This document shows positions 38,476-47,093 of a stretch of 64,000 nt of DNA, piece after piece. How positions within the stretch are numbered: position 1 is the first letter of the stretch; every line of letters starts with the position of its first letter. The translations under genes were made by a program, and so were the position numbers. The notes under the pieces are model-generated. The model was not told the DNA's origin, did no database searches, and was given only the letters and a program-made list of their open reading frames with translations. This stretch comes from Nitrosomonas stercoris (GTDB lineage: Bacteria; Pseudomonadota; Gammaproteobacteria; Burkholderiales; Nitrosomonadaceae), in NCBI GenBank assembly GCA_006742785.1, contig AP019755.1:2170001-2234000 (forward strand), given 5' to 3'.

Positions 38476-39780
38476 TTATTTATCTTGTTTTTCTATCGAA
38501 CTATCTTGATAAAGCTGAGAACAGCTATCACAAAAACGATTAAATCCGCAATGCTCCTGCCAGCACTGAATTCTTTTGTATCGATCCAATATAAGGCGCT
38601 GCAAATGATCAGCTCTACCCGATCCCTTAAGCAATACCAAATCGCCAGCACGTAACGCCCTTTTTAAAAAAGAAGATGCCTCTTTTAATTCCCTAAAGAT
38701 CTGTAAGGTTGAACTATTCTCATTCTCTTTAACACATAAAGCACGATACGCATCGGCACCTACAAAAACAATTAAATCGACATATTCTTTTAATTCTTCA
38801 ATACATCGCCCATAGATTTCAGAACTATCATCTGAAAAATTAGTAATAGAACCAATCACCGCAATTTTTCTTAACGCACCTGTTGCTTCTTTTAAGAATT
38901 TAAAAGGTGCGCGCAGCGACCAAAGAGGAGCTTTCATATCATCACGAATAAACGTTACACCGTCATCCATAATAACCGGTTGCATACGCCCTTCCACGGG
39001 AACAGCGTTAATCAATCTCGGAATTGCCTGTTCAAGTGTAACTCCTGTAGCCAGCACCACCCCAAGTGCACACAATACCGATGTAGCAAGATGTGTGCCA
39101 TGTAAACCTGTTATTACTTCATGGATCTCTCTTTCACACTCAATTGTAAGTGTTAGTGGTTGCGGATAAATAGAAGTAGCATTCAGCAAACGAAGTGTTG
39201 CTCCTTTATCTCTGCCAATCCAGATAACTTTCCCCTTACAACGCTTACCAATTTCTTTTACACGCGAATCATCAATATTGAGAACCGCAGTACCATCCTC
39301 TGGCAAAGCTTCAATCAATTTTGCTTTCTCAGCCGCAATACCTTCTATCCCCTGCCCTTTAAAAGCTTTGAAATGATCTTCTCCTATATTAGTTAAGACA
39401 GCGATTTTAGGTTGGAACAATTTTAACGGGAGATCAAACGCACCTAACTTAAAAGCACCTAGCTCTATAATGCAGAATTTATGTTTCTTCTCTACAGCGA
39501 GCATCGTTTCTGCTACGATAATAGGCGTGTTCAATGACTTAGGAGTAGTTATAACCTGATAGTAACTTGAAAGAATTAAGTAACAAAATTCCTTGGTGGT
39601 CGTTTTTCCTGCGCTACCCGTTATACCAATAAACTGTGTTTGAGTAAGGCTCAACTTATGCAATCTTGCACGTATAAATATTAGTAGCAAGCGTTTACGC
39701 CAGGAAAAAGTGGCATAAGAAAATTTTATTTCAACTCCAAGTTGATGAAGTCGCTTAGTTATGCTTTGGCTTTGAGACAT
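38476..39780 (-). CDS. MurF-like Mur ligase with cysteine tail
   Basis: An ATP-dependent amide ligase of the Mur family. The start at 39780 (434 aa) is preferred because GGAG lies upstream; another ATG is five codons earlier. The P-loop GITGSAGKTTTK is at residues 52-63, followed by TPKSLNTP, ELGAFKLGAFDLP and VLTNIGEDHF, all closest to MurF. Only about 50 residues precede the P-loop, so the usual N-terminal UDP-sugar domain is missing or much reduced. The C-terminus adds a four-Cys tail (Cys406, 411, 417, 420) that could bind metal. It is divergent from an ATP-grasp gene and far from any dcw cluster, so a role in surface-polymer modification is inferred, not peptidoglycan synthesis. Confidence 0.75.
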   Translation of the reverse strand: MSQSQSITKRLHQLGVEIKFSYATFSWRKRLLLIFIRARLHKLSLTQTQFIGITGSAGKTTTKEFCYLILSSYYQVITTPKSLNTPIIVAETMLAVEKKHKFCIIELGAFKLGAFDLPLKLFQPKIAVLTNIGEDHFKAFKGQGIEGIAAEKAKLIEALPEDGTAVLNIDDSRVKEIGKRCKGKVIWIGRDKGATLRLLNATSIYPQPLTLTIECEREIHEVITGLHGTHLATSVLCALGVVLATGVTLEQAIPRLINAVPVEGRMQPVIMDDGVTFIRDDMKAPLWSLRAPFKFLKEATGALRKIAVIGSITNFSDDSSEIYGRCIEELKEYVDLIVFVGADAYRALCVKENENSSTLQIFRELKEASSFLKRALRAGDLVLLKGSGRADHLQRLILDRYKRIQCWQEHCGFNRFCDSCSQLYQDSSIEKQDK

Positions 39781-39810
39781 TTTGACTATCTCCATTAGGA
39801 TCTATCAATC

Positions 39811-40932
39811 ATGACAAATTTCATCAAGAAGTTAATACAAACTCTTACGGCCATTAGACTCGAAACCAAACGTTATAAACATTCCACCATACACGTAATT
39901 ATTAACTGGCTTACTGCATTTCGTAAAGATCTATTTTCAGCACGGGAAATTCGAATGTATGGACTCGCTGATCCTGAAAAAGGTGCAGATCGTATTCGGC
40001 ATTATGTTTCCAAAGAAATGGCCGATCGATTTTATCGTAGACATAACCCTGAAACCGCAATTTCAAATATTGAGAATAAATTTTTTTTTACAACCCTATG
40101 CTTACAACATCAACTACCGACTCCTACAACTTACGGCATTTTCAAGCAGGGCACTGTCAAAAACCTTGATGGAAAAATATCTAAAGGGATAGATGAGTTC
40201 CAAAACTTCATTCTTATGTTACAACCCGGAGAATATTTGCTAAAGCCCAACAACGGCATGCTTGGCTTGGGATTATTCAGTCTTAACGTTGAAGAAAAAG
40301 GTAACCCAAAACTCCAAGGAAAATCTATTACCATAGATAATCTCTACAGGGAGCTACTCTCCATCGAAGCAGCACTTCCTGCGTCAAGCAAGGGAGATTC
40401 TGTAGATATGGATTTCGAGGGGCTACTGTTTCAGCGACGCATAGCCAACCACCAGGAAATTACAAAACTAACTGGATTCGCGATGCTGCAAACGGTTAGA
40501 ATCTGTACATATGTTAACGAAAACAATGCGGTTGAAATTCTTTTTTCTTTTATGAAACTTGCTGGTCAGGAAGGTTTGGCTGATGCCTTTAATCTTGGCA
40601 AGACTGGTAATATGCTGGCAAAAGTTGATCTGGTTACCGGCAAGTTTCGTCAGGTTCATGCAATGGATCAGCAGCACGGATACTTTGTAGAAATGACTCA
40701 CCACGCAACCACACAAACAGATTTATCAAGTTTTACCGTTCCTCATTGGCAGGCGTGCTTAACACTAGCCAGAAAATTAGCCCTCACTTTTCTGCCATTA
40801 CGCGCAGTCGGATGGGACATTGCTATTACTAATGAAGGGCCTATGGCACTTGAGGGTAATGATAACTGGGTACCAGTCGTATCCTTTGATATCAGTATTG
40901 ACAAACTTAAACAGTATCAACTTAAGCCTTAA
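39811..40932 (+). CDS. Sugar-transfer-associated ATP-grasp protein 1
   Basis: A 373-aa ATP-grasp protein like those often found in polysaccharide loci and related distantly to RimK-type ligases. Visible parts: LLKPNNGMLGLGL (nucleotide loop), LLFQRRIANHQEI, LQTVRICTYV, and LPLRAVGWDIAIT with MALEGND, which carry the metal-binding acid residues. It would activate a carboxylate as acyl phosphate and join it to an amine. The start region is 30 bases from that of the Mur ligase on the opposite strand, and the gene is convergent with a paralogue. Substrates are unknown. Confidence 0.75.
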   Translation: MTNFIKKLIQTLTAIRLETKRYKHSTIHVIINWLTAFRKDLFSAREIRMYGLADPEKGADRIRHYVSKEMADRFYRRHNPETAISNIENKFFFTTLCLQHQLPTPTTYGIFKQGTVKNLDGKISKGIDEFQNFILMLQPGEYLLKPNNGMLGLGLFSLNVEEKGNPKLQGKSITIDNLYRELLSIEAALPASSKGDSVDMDFEGLLFQRRIANHQEITKLTGFAMLQTVRICTYVNENNAVEILFSFMKLAGQEGLADAFNLGKTGNMLAKVDLVTGKFRQVHAMDQQHGYFVEMTHHATTQTDLSSFTVPHWQACLTLARKLALTFLPLRAVGWDIAITNEGPMALEGNDNWVPVVSFDISIDKLKQYQLKP

Positions 40933-40965
40933 TTGAAAAATATGATTTCCTTTCCGAGAAGTTTT

Positions 40966-42027
40966 TCAACCTCTAAACAATTGACATATGGACTGCATAC
41001 TTCCTTCCTGGGGTGTCAATGGATCCCAGAAAACATTACCTTCGATTAGAAAAGGGCCTGTATCAGCCACAGCAACATCCCACCCTATAGTTCGTAATGG
41101 AGCAAATGCTTTCTGTGCATTCAAAACAAGTGTTACACACTGCTCCCAATAAGGAGTCGTGAATTTTTCTCTCTTTCCTTCAGCATCTTCTGCGTAGTCT
41201 TGTTTTATCAAATGCCTCTTAGTATCATTATACTTAACAGCTCTATCAATAATACCGTGCTTATTAAGTATGCACTGACGTCCTCCATTAACGCCCCATG
41301 AAAAATTATCAATCAAACTTCCTGGTTTAGGAAATTTGATTTTTCGAATAATTAGCTCTGGCTGCCCGCTCTTATCCAGATAAGTAATTAAACGTAGGCT
41401 CTGTAGCACTGTATTGCCTGTAAACTCTGCAATCGCTTGGTGGCTATATAATCTTTTCTGAAAAATATATTGATCAGGGTTTTCAGTTAATGTCTGCTTG
41501 AATACCGTACGTAACGGTCGATCTAGATCAACGGCTCGATGCGTACCATCTACAAAATCCAAAGCTAGCACCCCTTTACCATGATAACCATGAACAGGTT
41601 TCATAATAATATCAAAAGGATAACGAGCTAACCCACCTAACAAATCATCTTCAGTCTCGATTTTTCGCCCATCCCCCCAGTAGGATTGGCCATATGGTTC
41701 AAAAACCGCTACTAATTCAGGAACAGCCAAATTATTCTTGGTGCAGTAATGGTGAAATGCAATCTTATCTTCTGTTAAATATCGATATTCAGCGGGATTC
41801 AGCGTTTCTTGTATCCTTAAAAAATTTTCTTTGCTGATCATCCCGTTACGCTCTTCGTCACTCCAAGATGGATTAAGCAAGTCCTCCATAAATATTTCTA
41901 CTGGAGAATATTGCTCTGATGTTGCCAACTGAAAAAAACGCAAATAACTTGCTATCTTTGGATAATCATTAGTTTCAGCTATTTCATTTATCCGTCTGAA
42001 AGCCGCAAACAGTTTTTGAAGTTTCAC
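40966..42027 (-). CDS. Sugar-transfer-associated ATP-grasp protein 2
   Basis: A paralogue of the gene ending 33 bases away. It shares the IMKPVHGYHGKGVL loop, YIFQKRLYSHQAIAEFTG, LQSLRLITYL, and LRTIGWDVAVADTGPFLIEGN. At 353 aa it is the same type. It is the most downstream gene of the long minus-strand exopolysaccharide run, 11 bases after a third ATP-grasp gene. The two paralogues have diverged well beyond a recent duplication, so they probably act on different substrates. No substrate can be named. Confidence 0.75.
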   Translation of the reverse strand: MKLQKLFAAFRRINEIAETNDYPKIASYLRFFQLATSEQYSPVEIFMEDLLNPSWSDEERNGMISKENFLRIQETLNPAEYRYLTEDKIAFHHYCTKNNLAVPELVAVFEPYGQSYWGDGRKIETEDDLLGGLARYPFDIIMKPVHGYHGKGVLALDFVDGTHRAVDLDRPLRTVFKQTLTENPDQYIFQKRLYSHQAIAEFTGNTVLQSLRLITYLDKSGQPELIIRKIKFPKPGSLIDNFSWGVNGGRQCILNKHGIIDRAVKYNDTKRHLIKQDYAEDAEGKREKFTTPYWEQCVTLVLNAQKAFAPLRTIGWDVAVADTGPFLIEGNVFWDPLTPQEGSMQSICQLFRG

Positions 42028-42038
42028 GCTTGTACAAA

Positions 42039-43109
42039 TTAGGTTAGTTTTGAATACAAATGGGGAGCAGGATCAGTTATCGCCTGAATAAATCCATATA
42101 TACTACCTGCCGAAAGATTTTTCCAACCCGCTGGTGACAATAACTGCTTCCATAAGGAACCAGCCAAACAGTAACGTCCTTCCCCGGATTTCTCAGAAAT
42201 TTTAGGCAGAGTGCCTGTTTTTGCGTAATGGATTCCCATTTCGATGAAATTTAATCCCTGCCACATTGAAGCCGAGATGGTATACCAAGCTCGAGGATTA
42301 CACTCAATTACATATAGTTTTCCATCACGCTCATCAATACGCATATCAAAGTGAGCCAGCCCCTCATAATGGAAAGCCTTAACCAACTGCGTCGCAATTG
42401 CATGCATTTCTGAATGTTGAGTAAATTCAAGCACCCCACCACCTAACCATGATTGGACGGTATTACATAATATTTGATCATTCGCAGCCAAAATGCTGAT
42501 ATCTATATCGTTTCCTGGTATATAGGATTGCACAATTAAAGGTAATCGCGCGTAACGTGTATCTTGGTCAATATATATACGCAAAGCTTGAAGATTATCC
42601 AAACGTACTACTCCATGACTAGACTCAGCTTCTAATGGCTTTACAATAAGTGGAAAACCAATCTGATCAAGGATATTAAAGTTAAGTTGATCAGGAGATT
42701 CTAATAGAATTGTTGGAGGAATAGGCAAGTTATATTTCACACATGTTTGAGCAAAAGACCATTTATTATGCAAAGTATCCAACGTTATCCGATCACTACA
42801 AGGGAAACAGGGTAAATCTGGATAGGCTTTTTTAGTTGCTGCCAAAAATGCCGCACTCCCCATATCGGATGGCAATACAATATCAAAACTCTCAGATTGA
42901 ACTTTCTCTCGCAGTAATTCCTGAGTTTCAGCAGATGGAAGACCATCCTGCCAAAATTGAATCTCACTATGTCCACGTGTATAGCGAGAATATTTAAGCA
43001 TGCGAGCGCCACGGGGGCCCATTGTCTGAACAAAAGCATTCATGCCCTTTAAGCAATACAATACCTTTAATCCTAATGGGCCAGATTCACAAAGCAACAA
43101 TACTTTCAT
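42039..43109 (-). CDS. ATP-grasp carboxylate-amine ligase
   Basis: An ATP-grasp protein of the carbamoyl-phosphate-synthase/biotin-carboxylase-like group, not the sugar-transfer-associated type. It has an N-terminal Rossmann-like domain (MKVLLLCESGPLGLKVL), IVLPSDMGSAAF, the ATP loop FPLIVKPLEAESSHGVV, VQSYIPGNDID, and the metal site FDMRIDERDGKLYVIECNPR. I start at ATG 43109 (356 aa); the longer frame begins with TTG. Its likely product is an amide bond, with unknown partners. It lies 11 bases upstream of the second sugar-transfer-associated gene. Confidence 0.75.
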   Translation of the reverse strand: MKVLLLCESGPLGLKVLYCLKGMNAFVQTMGPRGARMLKYSRYTRGHSEIQFWQDGLPSAETQELLREKVQSESFDIVLPSDMGSAAFLAATKKAYPDLPCFPCSDRITLDTLHNKWSFAQTCVKYNLPIPPTILLESPDQLNFNILDQIGFPLIVKPLEAESSHGVVRLDNLQALRIYIDQDTRYARLPLIVQSYIPGNDIDISILAANDQILCNTVQSWLGGGVLEFTQHSEMHAIATQLVKAFHYEGLAHFDMRIDERDGKLYVIECNPRAWYTISASMWQGLNFIEMGIHYAKTGTLPKISEKSGEGRYCLAGSLWKQLLSPAGWKNLSAGSIYGFIQAITDPAPHLYSKLT

Positions 43110-43173
43110 GTCATCTACATAATTCAAATAATAAGAATGGTACTGCTTTGAATAAAAACATCTTCACTCCGAT

Positions 43174-44112
43174 CTACGCTCTAGACCGAAATATTTTTTT
43201 AACATAGGTCTTTAATTTCAACCTCTCCAGTACCTGAACGATAGCACGTGACAATTTGTCACTACTTGCATGCAATATCACCTTAATAAAATTACGCCAG
43301 GTGCGCCGGAAATAATATATATCTGCACAATATTGATTATCGGTTGCAAAAAAGGCCTTATGCGCACCTTCTCCCTCGGTAAAATCAAAAATTTTTATAT
43401 GATCCGTCATAAACATGCACTGCAAGGCGAAATACTGCAATAACGTGCCGGGAGACCAGCGTTGATATTCAGGATCGTGACCGACGTACTCATAAAGCGC
43501 GACTCCATCCTGTACTGGACAATAAATATAAGCAATCGGCTTTTTCTGATAAAAAAGAAGATAGCCTCGCACGTTATCCTCTGCAGCAAGCATCAGCATA
43601 TTTTCCCGAAACTGCTGATTAGCAGGCAGACCACAATCCAGTAGTCGCTCCTGATAGGTCTTTTGCGAAACTTCCATTGCCAGCTTATGGAATTCATGCA
43701 TTTCTTCTGGTTTGCGATACTCTTTCCAATCGATTTCTCCTCCCGAAAATTCCGTAAATTTTTTTATTTTACGCAGGAGCGTATTTCTCGATTTAGCAGA
43801 AAACTTCTTCAGATAATTTTCAAAATCACCACTAAATACAACCCAGTATCTCTGGTAGCTTGAAGGAACATACTGAATCGCCTGGGGCAATATGCTTAAC
43901 CTGGTTAGTGATGATTCTGCTGGATGAGAACGGGTCACCACCACGTCAACAGAATCCCTGAATAATTCCGGGAGTTCCGCAGGTACAGCTGGGTGGGCAG
44001 GAAGCTTAGTGAAATGAGTTTTCAGTACACGGGCACTCAATGACCAAGTAAGAAGACTTATCTCTCCTAATCGCACAGTGAAGTTTATTGATTGTCTGGA
44101 CCACTTCTCCAT
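43174..44112 (-). CDS. GNAT/FemAB-fold acyltransferase
   Basis: A GNAT-fold protein of the Acetyltransf_6 (BioF2-like) type, common in capsule and exopolysaccharide loci. Visible blocks: YLKKFSAKSRNTLLRKIKKF, MLMLAAEDNVRGYLLFYQKKPIAYIYCPV, EYVGHDPEYQRWSPGTLLQYFALQ, and FDFTEGEGAHKAFFA. I start at ATG 44112 (313 aa), which overlaps the deacetylase stop as TGATG; the longer frame starts with TTG. It probably transfers an acyl or aminoacyl group to a sugar amine. Substrate not predictable. Confidence 0.75.
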   Translation of the reverse strand: MEKWSRQSINFTVRLGEISLLTWSLSARVLKTHFTKLPAHPAVPAELPELFRDSVDVVVTRSHPAESSLTRLSILPQAIQYVPSSYQRYWVVFSGDFENYLKKFSAKSRNTLLRKIKKFTEFSGGEIDWKEYRKPEEMHEFHKLAMEVSQKTYQERLLDCGLPANQQFRENMLMLAAEDNVRGYLLFYQKKPIAYIYCPVQDGVALYEYVGHDPEYQRWSPGTLLQYFALQCMFMTDHIKIFDFTEGEGAHKAFFATDNQYCADIYYFRRTWRNFIKVILHASSDKLSRAIVQVLERLKLKTYVKKIFRSRA

Positions 44113-45104
44113 CAGAAAAACCTTGAACAAATCTGCTCAGCATAACGTTTAATTGTATGATGCAAACGGGAATGTAAAATTCTTTGCGGCCTTATTTTAG
44201 GAATTATTGTTGGATCAAGTTCAGAAAATACAGCTGTTCTGAACTTATCGGTATGCTCAGATAAGAATTTACATAAATAATTAAAACGGCTGATATTTAA
44301 TTTATCTGGTGTACTCAATTTACCTGTGTTTCTACCTTTAACCAATTCAAAACTATGCAAAACAATTACAAAAGAGAACCAACCTTGTCTCCAGGCATTC
44401 AGTAAAGCTGTTTCCATTTCTTTCGCGGAACATGCTGCCAGCTGTGCGTGTCGCCAATGATTTGGATAATCCTGAAAAAAAGAAATAGGAAATTCCCAAA
44501 CGCTTTCAATCTTATATGGCTGCAATAATTGTTCATTTAAATCGATCTTGCAATCTTCACCCAAATAGCAAGGGTTATAGCTGGAATCAAACAGCAATCC
44601 ATTTCGTGCCACTGCGCGCAACGTATCCTGATTAGCACCATAGCTTCCAGCGCGAAAAGCATGCAACTTCTTCACTCCTGCTGCCTGGAGACTACGTATT
44701 CCTTTTGCAATCAACGCAACTTGTTCATCCAGCGCAAACTGGTGCATATACTGTTTAAAGTGGGCAGGAATAGTTGGATCATAAATTTCACTGAGCCATT
44801 CAGTATGTAAATGTAGTTGAACTTCCTGACCGCCGTGTTGAATCAAATCAACAACATCAACCAAATGTTCATGCCCGACTCGATCAGCAAAAAGTGGTTC
44901 TACAAAATAAGTAGCTTTTAAACCATACTGATTAAGCAATCTGATCTGATAAGGTAAGCCAAACTCACCTCTCGCAGTTTCACCATAAAAACATGCTGCA
45001 ACTTCTTCATCAAAAGATGTTTTATTCGAAGATAATGCTGTAACTGGCCAACCTTTGGAATAAGGCCACAATTCAGTATCGACGGTGAGATAAACATTCA
45101 GCAT
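44112..45104 (-). CDS. NodB-type polysaccharide deacetylase
   Basis: A second deacetylase of the exopolysaccharide region, different from the XrtA-specific one upstream. Carbohydrate-esterase-4-like motifs: TVDTE (metal Asp and base), HLHTEW (metal His pair), RAGSYG, and LHSFEL near the end. No signal peptide is seen, so it may act on a cytosolic lipid-linked sugar. The length is 330 aa. It overlaps the acyltransferase gene by one base, which suggests that deacetylation frees an amine for that enzyme to use; this is inference. Confidence 0.82.
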   Translation of the reverse strand: MLNVYLTVDTELWPYSKGWPVTALSSNKTSFDEEVAACFYGETARGEFGLPYQIRLLNQYGLKATYFVEPLFADRVGHEHLVDVVDLIQHGGQEVQLHLHTEWLSEIYDPTIPAHFKQYMHQFALDEQVALIAKGIRSLQAAGVKKLHAFRAGSYGANQDTLRAVARNGLLFDSSYNPCYLGEDCKIDLNEQLLQPYKIESVWEFPISFFQDYPNHWRHAQLAACSAKEMETALLNAWRQGWFSFVIVLHSFELVKGRNTGKLSTPDKLNISRFNYLCKFLSEHTDKFRTAVFSELDPTIIPKIRPQRILHSRLHHTIKRYAEQICSRFF

Positions 45105-45150
45105 AAACTGTTCTTCTCACAAAGAAATACTTTGTGTCGCAAGCTTACTA

Positions 45151-47082
45151 TTAGGCCACCTTTTCAATCTGTTCTACATAGGAAGAACTTGTGCTAAGAA
45201 CATTACGCAGGAAGGCCTCAAACATTAGTAATGTCCAGATAGGAGCACTATAATCTCGTCGGCCAGATTGATGCTGATCCAGCATTTTTTTGATAAAGAC
45301 CATATTAAATATCCCTGTATCAGCCAATATATTACCGAGTAACGTTGTGCGTACATGCTCACGCAATGGGCCACGGAACCAACTAGCTAACGGTACTGCA
45401 AAACCCATTTTGTTACGATATAACACTTCATGTGGCAAATAGGATTCCAATGATTTCTTGAAAATATATTTACCTTCCTGCCGTCGCAGTTTCATGGAAG
45501 CAGGCAAGCCCGATAACCATTCAACAAATTCATAATCCAATAAGGGAATACGCACTTCTAATGAGTGTGCCATGCTGGCACGATCTACCTTAGTCAGTAT
45601 ATCGCCCGCCAGGTAAGTTTTCATATCCAGATATTGAACCCGTGATAACGCATCTCGCGCCGGATTCTTAACGTCATAATAACGCAATACTTCAATCGCT
45701 TGATAGCCTTGTAAGCTACGATGAAAATCCCGGCTAAACAGCTGTTGCCGTAACTTGTTGTCGAGAACAGAAACACTGTGAAAATAACCTTCTACCGAAT
45801 CACGTGCCAGTGATTCAAAAGTAGTTTTGGCGCGCAAGAATTTTGGAGCCCAATCTGCCTTGGGGTACACATAACCCAACAAGCCAAATATAGGTTTACG
45901 CAAACCCAAAGGCAATTTTGAACGTAGCTGCTCTTCTATCATATACCAGCGATAGCGACGATAGCCGGCAAAATTTTCATCTCCTCCATCCCCCGAAAGA
46001 GCAACAGTTACCCGTTTTTTGGCCAGTTCACAAACACGATAGGTTGGAATAGCTGAACTATCAGCAAATGGTTCGTCATAGAGCGTCGCCAGGCGATCAA
46101 TAAGATCAAAGTCATTTTGTTCAACTTGCTCGGTAAAGTGCTGAGTTTGATAACGTTCAACGACCATCTGAGCATAATCTGATTCATCAAAAGCACGATC
46201 AGAAAAGGAAATCGAGCATGTATTGACAGGTTCTTGCATCAACCCGCTCATCAGTGCAACAATGGCACTAGAATCCACCCCACCAGACAAAAAAGCACCA
46301 AGCGGGACCTCGCTCATCAGGCGTTTATCAACAGCTGAACGTAAACGGGTAACAAGCTCTTCAGCAGCTTCCTGCTCATTTAAAGCATCATGCGGTTGAA
46401 ACGGTATATCCCAATATTCACGAGATGAGGCAATTGATTGATCCTGACGTAACATTAATGTATGACCAGGATTTAACTTGAAAGTATTTTTGAAGATTGT
46501 TTTGGGATCAGGAACATAGCCATAAGCAAAATAATCTTCTATCGCTTGATGATCAAGCGTTCTATCAAAATCCGGATGCACCAACAATGCTTTAAGTTCA
46601 GAAGCAAACAAAAACAAGCCATTGTTCAACCAGGTGTAATAAAAAGGTTTAATGCCTAAACGATCTCGGGCCAAAAACAATACCTGCTGGTTACGATCCC
46701 ATATCGCAAAAGCGAACATGCCATTAAAGTGCGTAACACACTGCTCGCCCCACTCTTCCCAAGCATGTACGATGACTTCTGTATCACAATGGGTACGAAA
46801 TTTATGCCCCAAAGTGCTCAATTCATCTGCCAGTTGCTCGAAATTGTAGATTTCACCATTAAATACAACGACAACACTTGCATCTTCGTTGAATAAAGGC
46901 TGCTGCCCACTGGATATATCCATGATTGATAATCGACGATGTCCAAGACCAATATTTGGTTCAATATGTATTTGACCATCATCCGGGCCACGATGCACCA
47001 GTGTCTGGTTCATACATTGCAACAAATTACGATCAATTTTTTTCCCACCGCGCGTATCAAATACCCCTGTTATGCCGCACAT
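45151..47082 (-). CDS. XrtA-associated asparagine synthase-like amidotransferase
   Basis: An AsnB-type protein of the PEP-CTERM/XrtA amidotransferase subfamily. Cys2 is the glutaminase nucleophile (MCGITGVFD), RGPDDG and NGEIYN mark the glutaminase domain, and SGGVDSS near residue 265 is the PP-loop of the synthetase domain. At 643 aa it is full length. Members at exopolysaccharide loci are thought to amidate a sugar acid or similar group, not aspartate. It is 11 bases after the glycosyltransferase gene. Confidence 0.9.
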   Translation of the reverse strand: MCGITGVFDTRGGKKIDRNLLQCMNQTLVHRGPDDGQIHIEPNIGLGHRRLSIMDISSGQQPLFNEDASVVVVFNGEIYNFEQLADELSTLGHKFRTHCDTEVIVHAWEEWGEQCVTHFNGMFAFAIWDRNQQVLFLARDRLGIKPFYYTWLNNGLFLFASELKALLVHPDFDRTLDHQAIEDYFAYGYVPDPKTIFKNTFKLNPGHTLMLRQDQSIASSREYWDIPFQPHDALNEQEAAEELVTRLRSAVDKRLMSEVPLGAFLSGGVDSSAIVALMSGLMQEPVNTCSISFSDRAFDESDYAQMVVERYQTQHFTEQVEQNDFDLIDRLATLYDEPFADSSAIPTYRVCELAKKRVTVALSGDGGDENFAGYRRYRWYMIEEQLRSKLPLGLRKPIFGLLGYVYPKADWAPKFLRAKTTFESLARDSVEGYFHSVSVLDNKLRQQLFSRDFHRSLQGYQAIEVLRYYDVKNPARDALSRVQYLDMKTYLAGDILTKVDRASMAHSLEVRIPLLDYEFVEWLSGLPASMKLRRQEGKYIFKKSLESYLPHEVLYRNKMGFAVPLASWFRGPLREHVRTTLLGNILADTGIFNMVFIKKMLDQHQSGRRDYSAPIWTLLMFEAFLRNVLSTSSSYVEQIEKVA

Positions 47083-47093
47083 ATTCTATCCAG

